From an uncultured Clostridia bacterium (GTDB lineage Bacteria > Bacillota > Clostridia > UBA1381): a DNA stretch of 47,658 bases. The translations under genes and the position numbers were made by a program. Each line of letters starts with the position of its first letter. Position 1 is the stretch's first letter. The stretch spans positions 1-47,658 of the forward strand of contig CAKSSN010000020.1 of assembly GCA_934489015.1 (NCBI GenBank), read 5' to 3'. This document shows positions 41,533-47,658 of this stretch, piece by piece. Below the pieces are notes generated by a model. It was not told the DNA's origin, did no database searches, and was given only the letters and a program-made list of their open reading frames with translations.

Positions 41533-42580
41533 ATGAAAATAAGCGGCGAATTAAAAAAATATTCCCGAATAACCTTTGATTTTGATGTTCCGACAGACTC
41601 AATAAAAATTATTCGTCCCGACGGCAGCGAAGACACCGTCTATCCCTTTATATATCAGCCGATAACCGTCAGTTATGATTCGGAGGGTATTGAAAAAACG
41701 GAAATCTCGGAAGCGGCACATCAAAAATGCCGATACACCCCGGATTTTTCCGGCTCGGTCAAAATCAAAGCGTAGTCTTTGTGTTCGCGACAGTTATCTT
41801 GATATTTATGACTGGAACAAACAAATTCTTCCCAAAGTGCAAAATATGTTTCCAAATCATCTTGTGGTAAATTCACTTGGCAGCCTTGATTCGAAATATG
41901 CAAAACAAATGTATGATAATTTTTGCCAGGACAAAGTTTCCTTTGTTCAAATCCACAGGTATCTTGACCAGGGTGCGGGTTATGATGATTGTCACCGTTC
42001 GCCGATTGACATGATACGCGGCGCATTTGAAAAGGTTGATACCGACAAACCGGTCTATATTGCCGAAACAGGCGCCGTAAACAACTGTCACAGCGGCCCG
42101 TTTAAGTTTTATGTAAATGATGATGACGGAATTATTTTTACAGATGCAGTCTATACTCCGCTGTTTATGAAAAGCTGCGGTGCGGGCTGTATATGGCACT
42201 GGGATGAAAGATACGTCAAGGCAAAAAACCTGTACGGATTGTTCAAGCCGCTCAGTCTCCTGACATCAAACGTAACGTTTGACAAAGAAGGATTTGAACC
42301 GTTAAGCATTTCGGACAAAAACGTTGATGTTCTTATTTTAAAAGGAAAAACCGTAACATTGGGATACATACGCAATACCGATTATAATTGGGAAAATATT
42401 TTAAGAGACCTTAAAAATGTTCCTTCGGTTGATGTCATTAAAATAAACCTTTCAAACATCAAAAGTGTTGAGCTTGTTCCCGTGTGGGGCAAGGATAAAA
42501 CCTCCGCAGTATTTGACTCCGAATCTGTCACTTTTAAAAATATTACAATCGGAGCGTTGTTTAAAATCAGAATGATATAG
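41533..42580 (+). pseudogene. Deleted DUF5060-type glycoside hydrolase
   Basis: ATG 41533 with GGAG upstream opens an N-terminal DUF5060-like beta domain (RITFDFDVPTDSIKIIRPDG, then YQPITVSYDSEGIEKTEIS, RYTPDFSG) that stops at 41773. The sequence continues in another frame with the C-terminal half of a TIM barrel (VNSLGSLDSKYAKQMYD, FVQIHRYLDQGAG, VYIAETGAV with a probable nucleophile Glu, GCIWHWDERYV) and a C-terminal beta domain. The first half of the barrel, including the acid/base region, is missing. So a deletion with frameshift near 41775 inactivated a secreted-type glycosidase of roughly 550-600 residues. Confidence 0.8.
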
Positions 42581-42589
42581 TATACGCTA

Positions 42590-42628
42590 AAACAGACGTT
42601 GTAAAAGTGTTTTTTACAACGTCTGTTT
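42590..42628. terminator. Bidirectional terminator between convergent genes
   Basis: Arms 42590-42606 (AAACAGACGTTGTAAAA) and 42612-42628 pair perfectly around a 5-nt loop. It serves the glycosidase fossil on the plus strand and the SDR operon on the minus strand. Confidence 0.88.
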
Positions 42629-42631
42629 CTT

Positions 42632-43372
42632 TTATTTTATTCCCATGCCGCCATCCACAAATATGTTTTGTCCTGTTATATACGCTGCTCCGTCCGAGCA
42701 GAGCGTTTTTACAATCGCACAGCAATCCTTTGGCTCACCCCAATTTCCCATCGGGATTTTGCTTTTTACCGTCTCGGCATATGCGCTGTCGGCAAGGGCA
42801 TCAACATTTCTGTCCGTATATATAACCCCGGGGGCAACGCTGTTTACCGTGACTCCCGTTCCTGCCGTTTGAATGGCAACCGACTTTGCCATTGAAGTAA
42901 GCGCTGATTTTGCCGCCGAGTATACAAGCATATCCGCATGAGGTTTCGCTTCCTGAACGCTTCCGATTGTCACAACACGCCCCCAGCCTTTATTTATCAT
43001 TCCATGGATATACTTCTGCATAAGAAACATCGGTGCACGAAGATTGCAATTTATCTGCCGTTCAAACTCCTCCGCGGTAATATCGGTCCACCTATTCCTA
43101 AACTGGATTGACGCATTAAGTATGAGTATATCAACATCACCCGTTATCTTAAATAGTTTTTCCGCACAGTCCGTTTCTTCAAGATTTACTCGCGCAAGAG
43201 TACATCTCCCCCCAACATTCTCTATTTCATCTTTGGTTTCCTCTGCTTTTTTGTCATTCCCCACATAATTTACATAAATCTCACAACCGCACAGTGCAAG
43301 CTCCTTTGCCAAAGCCTTTCCTATTCCTCGGCTTGCACCGGTTATCAGAGCTTTTTTATTTTCAAATTCCAT
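42632..43372 (-). CDS. Short-chain dehydrogenase/reductase
   Basis: 246 residues, a classical SDR: cofactor motif TGASRGIG, LNAS, catalytic serine in IGSVQE, catalytic YSAAK, and C-terminal GQNIFVDGGMG. It oxidises or reduces a sugar or sugar acid using NAD(P). ATG 43372 is chosen; AGGAGG lies at the end of the preceding gene, 12 nt away. It is last in the four-gene sugar-acid operon. Confidence 0.9.
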   Translation of the reverse strand: MEFENKKALITGASRGIGKALAKELALCGCEIYVNYVGNDKKAEETKDEIENVGGRCTLARVNLEETDCAEKLFKITGDVDILILNASIQFRNRWTDITAEEFERQINCNLRAPMFLMQKYIHGMINKGWGRVVTIGSVQEAKPHADMLVYSAAKSALTSMAKSVAIQTAGTGVTVNSVAPGVIYTDRNVDALADSAYAETVKSKIPMGNWGEPKDCCAIVKTLCSDGAAYITGQNIFVDGGMGIK

Positions 43373-43380
43373 ATTATCCA

Positions 43381-44343
43381 CTATCCTCCTATAGTTCGCC
43401 CAACAATGCATACAGGTTTTTTGAGTTTTATACTACTGCAATTTTTAAGTGTTTCTTTTTCTATCTTAAACACACTTATGTCATCCGACATTTCGTTTGC
43501 ACACAAAAGATATCCGCCGAATATGTTAATATCTCTCGGCCATATTCCTCCACAGGGTGTCACTGTGCAAAGTTCAAGACTGTCACCATATATTTTAAAG
43601 ATACTTACCGAATTATCTCCACGGTTTGATACAAAAACCATATTATCATAAAGTCTTATTGCTGCTGGAAAGTTTTCCGCATTATTTTTAAAAAGAGTAC
43701 TGTATTCGCCCAGCACATGAATATAACCTTCTTTGTATTCAAGCACTGTTACGCTTGACGAGAGTTCATTGGCGCAATATATATACCCTGTTTGTTTGTC
43801 AACCACAAGGTGTCTTGGTCCCCTGCCTTCACCAATCGTAACCTCGTTTATTTTTTCAAGTTCTCTCGTGTATACAATTATCTTGTCTGTCCCAAGATCG
43901 CATACTAACAGGAGACTATCAGGAGTTTCACATATAAAATGAGGATGCGGTGCAGCCTGTCTATCCCGATTCTTGCCATGACCGCTGTGGAACACCACCT
44001 TATCCGGTATTTTTATAACACTGCCGGATAAATAATTTGCACAGTACACTGCATCGCCAACTGTGCAAAAATGCGCAGCGCATTTTCCGAAAGTATTCTG
44101 CGGTGGTCTTGTAGTTATAAAAGCATTTTTGTTATCTTTAATGCGGATAAAGCCGCTGTTTTCCCCATATGCTTCCCTAAGTGTTGCACTTATTATATCA
44201 TTTTTAATTTCAAGATACATAGGTCTGTCAAGATGTATTTTATACTCGTATTTTAGCTGCCCTTTTGAAAACTCATATTTAACTATGCCGCCGTCTTCTG
44301 CACACGATGCGGCATAAACATCAAAGTGCTGACTGTGTATCAT
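43381..44343 (-). CDS. Lactonase-family beta-propeller protein
   Basis: 320 residues of the seven-bladed 6-phosphogluconolactonase-like family (AAPHPHFICETPDSLLLVCD, GEGRGPRHLVVDKQTGYIYC, ENFPAAIRLYDNMVFVSNRG). The histidine and acidic residues in PHPH and GPRH are family hallmarks. It would hydrolyse a sugar lactone to the acid. The start overlaps the end of the RraA-like gene by 23 nt (ATG 44343 with GGTGA upstream), so translation is coupled. The stop is TAG. Confidence 0.87.
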   Translation of the reverse strand: MIHSQHFDVYAASCAEDGGIVKYEFSKGQLKYEYKIHLDRPMYLEIKNDIISATLREAYGENSGFIRIKDNKNAFITTRPPQNTFGKCAAHFCTVGDAVYCANYLSGSVIKIPDKVVFHSGHGKNRDRQAAPHPHFICETPDSLLLVCDLGTDKIIVYTRELEKINEVTIGEGRGPRHLVVDKQTGYIYCANELSSSVTVLEYKEGYIHVLGEYSTLFKNNAENFPAAIRLYDNMVFVSNRGDNSVSIFKIYGDSLELCTVTPCGGIWPRDINIFGGYLLCANEMSDDISVFKIEKETLKNCSSIKLKKPVCIVGRTIGG

Positions 44344-45229
44344 TCGGATCACCATTTATTGCAAGGTCGTACTCATGCGACCAATCCATCCCGCGATATT
44401 GTGCCGCTCTATCATCCTTTTCGATAAATTCCATAAGCAAATCAAGCATATCTTTTGTCCATGTATTTTTATCAATCTGCGCAGTTGTAAATTTATTTTG
44501 TGTTATCATTTCAAAGCCGAATAAATCTTTAACCTGTGTTTTTGCTGCTCCGCCGACTACCTCTTCGACTAAATGGCTCGGAATAAACAAAACACCTCCG
44601 CCTGCTCCGAACACCACATCACCCGGTAAGCAGATTGCATTTCCTATTCTTGTTGCCGTATTATACGCTGCCATTATAAAATCACGAATCGGCGTAGGGT
44701 CAATTCCACGATAATACACTTGTGTATCCTCAACTTTTTTCATCTGTTCAGTGTCACGAATTCCGCCCCATATTACAGCGCCGCCGTTTTCGTTTCTTGT
44801 CTTGTTTTTAAGGGCTGTCGTGAGGTTCCCACCAATAAATGTTCCTTTATAAATTTTATCATACATATCTATTACGGGAACATCATATTCCTGAAGGTTG
44901 TCAATAACCCATTGATTATATGTACCTGTTCTTCCTTCACTTCTGCCTATATTCTTCACAACCTCATCAAGGTCCGGTCTGTAAGGACAGTATGTTGCTG
45001 TAACAGCTCGACCTATAAGTTTTCTTCCGTCATCATGGAGGGTATGAAATCTTCCTTCAAATTGACTTTCATATCCTTTTACAAATATCGGTTTCCACAC
45101 CTCTTCAAGAGTAAGGGTTTTAAGTGCCTTTAAATATTTTTCATCAACCTTTGGTCTTCCGTCAGAAAGTCGCTCTCCCTTCCATTGAGGTGTAAGCGCT
45201 ATTATTTCTTCCTTAACATTAAAGTTCAT
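44321..45229 (-). CDS. RraA-like aldolase family protein
   Basis: 302 residues. The RraA/HMG-aldolase core is clear: GRAVTATYCP, GTFIGGNLTTALKN, GGAVIWGGIRD (the Arg-Asp pair binds substrate and metal), and LPGDVVFGAGGGVLFIP. Members lacking RNase E function act as class II aldolases or decarboxylases on keto-acids. Extra N- and C-terminal segments make it longer than RraA (about 160). In this operon, cleavage of a 2-keto-3-deoxy acid is the natural inference. AAGGAG precedes the ATG. Confidence 0.85.
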   Translation of the reverse strand: MNFNVKEEIIALTPQWKGERLSDGRPKVDEKYLKALKTLTLEEVWKPIFVKGYESQFEGRFHTLHDDGRKLIGRAVTATYCPYRPDLDEVVKNIGRSEGRTGTYNQWVIDNLQEYDVPVIDMYDKIYKGTFIGGNLTTALKNKTRNENGGAVIWGGIRDTEQMKKVEDTQVYYRGIDPTPIRDFIMAAYNTATRIGNAICLPGDVVFGAGGGVLFIPSHLVEEVVGGAAKTQVKDLFGFEMITQNKFTTAQIDKNTWTKDMLDLLMEFIEKDDRAAQYRGMDWSHEYDLAINGDPNDTQSAL

Positions 45230-45259
45230 TGTTCTTTCTCCTTCTTTTACATAGTATTT

Positions 45260-46192
45260 TTATTTCATAAGCCCCTTCAAATATCCGATTGCAAAAAGCC
45301 GGCCGAGAGCGGTATATCCCGCAGTCTTTTGACTCTCTCCCGCCATAAGCGGTACATGGTCAACTCTAATCGGAACATTCGGCGTATATTTCTTATAAAG
45401 CTCGATTGCCCTTTTCATATCGATAGCTCCGTTATCGTGAAAGGTTTCATGAAAATTCGTTTTTGTCCCGACAGCATTTCGAAAATGCACAAAAAATATT
45501 TTTTCGCTTAATTCCTCTATGGTCGAATACACATCCTCACCCATCATATAATAAGTCGCCTGACACATTGTGATTCCCAAGTTCGGACTTTTATATATGT
45601 CCGTTGCCTTCTTTATGTTTTCTTTGCTTATCATTATTCTTTCAACATTTCCAAGCCTGTCAAGCGGCGGATCATCCGGATGAAGTGCAAGCCTTATACC
45701 GTATTTGTCCGCGTACGGCATTACCGCATTTATGAAATACCTATAATTATTCCAAAGCTGCTCGCTTGTTATTGCTTTGTCGTTTGGAATAAAGTTATCA
45801 ATATCAAAACCCGTCACCAAAGCTCCGCCACGTTCGGGAATACTGTAGGATGTTCTTAGCCAGCCAATATGTGCCATCCAGTTAAAGCATATCGTATTTA
45901 TTCCGAAATCACGCATATGCGGAAACATCTTTATGACCTTTTCAATGCTTTCATCGCATTTTTTATCACCCGTTTTTATGTGTGAATGCAGCTCATTCGG
46001 CATCGGCTCTATAACCACAGGTCTTATACCGAAGCTCATAAAGCGGTCATATATACTCCGCCAGTGTTCCCTGTCTGTTACATCAAAGCTGCCGTCCTCC
46101 GGCAGTCTGACAACAGCGCCCTCAACTCCGCATTGCTTTGCATAATCCCACATTATATCATGCTCCGCATAAAAATAATCAGCCAAAATCAT
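45260..46192 (-). CDS. UxuA-like mannonate dehydratase family protein
   Basis: 310 residues, a TIM barrel with the UxuA hallmarks LALHPDDPP, GITMCQATYYM (metal-binding Cys), FFVHFRN, ETFHDNGAIDM and IRVDHVP. The family dehydrates D-mannonate to 2-keto-3-deoxygluconate. It is shorter than the usual 350-390 residues, so a different aldonate substrate is possible. First gene of the four-gene operon. The start is ambiguous: ATG 46192 or GTG 46204, with GAGG nearby. Confidence 0.87.
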   Translation of the reverse strand: MILADYFYAEHDIMWDYAKQCGVEGAVVRLPEDGSFDVTDREHWRSIYDRFMSFGIRPVVIEPMPNELHSHIKTGDKKCDESIEKVIKMFPHMRDFGINTICFNWMAHIGWLRTSYSIPERGGALVTGFDIDNFIPNDKAITSEQLWNNYRYFINAVMPYADKYGIRLALHPDDPPLDRLGNVERIMISKENIKKATDIYKSPNLGITMCQATYYMMGEDVYSTIEELSEKIFFVHFRNAVGTKTNFHETFHDNGAIDMKRAIELYKKYTPNVPIRVDHVPLMAGESQKTAGYTALGRLFAIGYLKGLMK

Positions 46193-46218
46193 TCCTCGAC
46201 TCACCTCGGCAACATTTT

Positions 46219-46293
46219 ATTATATCGGGGCTAAAAAAGCAACAACATTTCACATTATGAAATATTGACAAATATTCTAAAAGTCTGTATACT
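46219..46293. promoter_or_regulatory. Divergent promoters with 17-bp IclR-type palindrome
   Basis: Plus strand: TTGACA (46265-46270), 17 nt, TATACT (46288-46293), driving the IclR gene. Minus strand: TATAAT (46224-46219), with a weak TTGTTG about 15 nt upstream, driving the dehydratase operon. Between them, ATTTCA-CATTA-TGAAAT (46247-46263) is a palindrome abutting both -35 regions, the expected position and size for an IclR-family operator. Confidence 0.75.
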
Positions 46294-46323
46294 AAAGACA
46301 AAAGGATTAAAGGTTGTGAAAAA

Positions 46324-47088
46324 ATGATAAAATCAGTTCAAAAAGCACTTAATATACTAAAAGTACTTTCCGATACACCCTTTGAAAGCATATCACTTAA
46401 AGAAATATCCGAAAAAACCAAAATAGAAAAATCGACCTGCCATCATTTACTTGAAACATTATGCGCAGAAGGATTTGCACAAAATTTCGGATTAAGCGGA
46501 AAATATATACTCGGACCGGATGCATATCTTCTCACCAGATTCGGGAAATATAACGAAACACTCATATCGATTTGCCATCCGCTGCTTACTTTCCTCGCAA
46601 AAAAAACTCAAAAAACCGTTTTACTTGCGGTACTTGCAAATAACCAAAAATTTATTATAGATAAAATTGATTCAAACAAAAACATATTCAGCCACAATGC
46701 GCAAATTTTTACGGATGACATATACCGTACCGCAACCGGTCGGATTCTCATGTCACATATGACGCGTGATGAGGTATTTAAGTTATTTCAAAAATACGGC
46801 ACACCGAAAAACGGTGACTGGGAAGGTATTGATTCATTTTCCGCACTGTGTTCGGCGCTTAAAGCAGTTAAAAAGCAGCAGTATGTCAAAACCGTATCTC
46901 AAATCAACGATAACCTATCCCATGCCGGCTTAGGAAAGGCAATATTAAAAGACGGAAAATGCGTCGGAGCAATCGGCATAGCCTGTTCTGCTGTTCCGGC
47001 TCATAACGCCGACTGTTTTTCCGCAGCGGATTTAAACATTTTTCTGCGTACTGCTGCGGAGATTAACAGACGGCTGAAATTTTCATAA
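46324..47088 (+). CDS. IclR-family transcriptional regulator
   Basis: 254 residues. The N-terminal winged helix (ISLKEISEKTKIEKSTCHHL) is followed by an IclR effector-binding domain (YRTATGRILMSHM, YVKTVSQINDNLSHAGLG, GAIGIACSAV). It is divergent from the dehydratase-aldolase-lactonase-dehydrogenase operon and most likely controls it and itself through the palindrome at 46247-46263, in the manner of KdgR-type regulators that respond to 2-keto-3-deoxygluconate. Confidence 0.93.
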   Translation: MIKSVQKALNILKVLSDTPFESISLKEISEKTKIEKSTCHHLLETLCAEGFAQNFGLSGKYILGPDAYLLTRFGKYNETLISICHPLLTFLAKKTQKTVLLAVLANNQKFIIDKIDSNKNIFSHNAQIFTDDIYRTATGRILMSHMTRDEVFKLFQKYGTPKNGDWEGIDSFSALCSALKAVKKQQYVKTVSQINDNLSHAGLGKAILKDGKCVGAIGIACSAVPAHNADCFSAADLNIFLRTAAEINRRLKFS

Positions 47089-47177
47089 AACATTTATTTT
47101 TCTTTTCTCAATAACCTTGTCCGCGTAGTAATATTTAGTTTCAAGGGACAAAAACGGCGTATAGCCGCAATTTCAAG

Positions 47178-47658
47178 TCAGGCGCGGTTATTTCTCCGAT
47201 ACTCTGTCGGAGTCATACCAAACCGCTGCCTGAACATTTTTGAAAACTGTGCGCTGTCGGAAAAGCCGCACTCCATCGCCACTTCCGTACACGGTTTTTC
47301 CGTATCGCTGAGCAAATCGCAGGCACAGAGCAATCTGTTGTATATAACATACTCTTGAGGACTCATTCCGCAAATTTTTTAAACTTATGCCGAAAGCTCT
47401 CATATCCAAAGCCGTACATCTCTGCAACCGACTTCATATCAAGTCTTTCACAGCAGTTTGTTTTAAGATAGCTCTGTGCGCCCTCTATGCCTGCTCCGCT
47501 ATGTTTTTTGAAATAAGCTCTCTTGCCATAAGTGCCGCAAACTCTCCTGACATAGCAGAAAGCAGCATTTCAAAGCTGTATCGCGGCGCTTGAAAATACA
47601 GATAATGCCGCTGAAAAAGAGTTTTTGTCCGCAGTGTGTAACGGACTTTTGTGCGTAA
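47178..47658 (-). pseudogene. Decayed AraC-family regulator, cut by the window end
   Basis: On the minus strand, ERLDMKSVAEMYGFGYESF (first helix-turn-helix) and VAMECGFSDSAQFSKMFRQR (second) followed by MTPTEYRRN are intact as words but lie in different frames. One frameshift is near 47373 and another near 47490, where the upstream part (FQRHYLYFQAPRYSFEML) ends in TAG. The N-terminus is beyond the window. The gene closes 3' of the IclR gene in convergent orientation, about 90 bp away. Confidence 0.8.

Overview
The window looks like a chromosomal segment of a low-to-mid GC Gram-positive anaerobe of the Clostridia (Bacillota), probably a gut or rumen glycan degrader. The signs are SLH-domain surface proteins, a YesM/YesN two-component pair, a CUT1 sugar ABC transporter without its own ATPase, several AraC regulators and Tn916-type mobile genes. 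Genus cannot be fixed from sequence alone. Nearly all genes run on the minus strand.

1-5.3 kb is mobile DNA. At the left edge is an incomplete RepA_N replication initiator whose coding sequence carries a 23-bp iteron array, probably the replication origin. Next come a helix-turn-helix gene and the 3' half of a tRNA-Ser(CGA), which marks an attachment site. A second element starts there: tyrosine integrase, excisionase, a small conserved protein, and homologues of Tn916 orf8 and orf7. Its promoters share a recurring box. No conjugation genes follow, so it is a mini-element or a remnant.

5.3-35.5 kb is one large glycan-utilisation locus read right to left. YesN/YesM (35.4-32.3 kb) probably senses the inducer. 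Its promoter and that of the ABC operon (two permeases, solute-binding lipoprotein, an 819-residue surface protein with a 1-kb internal duplication) share an almost identical 39-bp upstream element, the likely YesN operator. A second co-directional series from 25.7 kb encodes two SLH proteins, two very large secreted beta-helix proteins, a GH5-type hydrolase, a DUF5107 protein, a DUF6067 TIM-barrel protein, a GH130 phosphorylase or mannosidase, a truncated GH130 mannosylglucose phosphorylase, a phosphohexomutase and a broken SGNH esterase. GH130 plus phosphohexomutase suggests a beta-mannoside step (mannose-1-P to mannose-6-P). The large surface proteins have no clear substrate and are the best candidates for new biology.

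36-42.6 kb is a patchwork: AraC and ThuA fossils, a YitT membrane protein, a DegT aminotransferase plus sugar isomerase with a divergent AraC regulator, and a deleted DUF5060-type glycosidase.

42.6-47.1 kb holds a compact four-gene operon (UxuA-like dehydratase, RraA-like aldolase, beta-propeller lactonase, short-chain dehydrogenase) divergent from an IclR regulator, with a 17-bp palindrome between them. The enzymes fit an oxidative, non-phosphorylating sugar-acid pathway. The window ends in another decayed AraC gene. Frameshifted or truncated genes recur (at least seven) and mostly hit glycan enzymes and their regulators.
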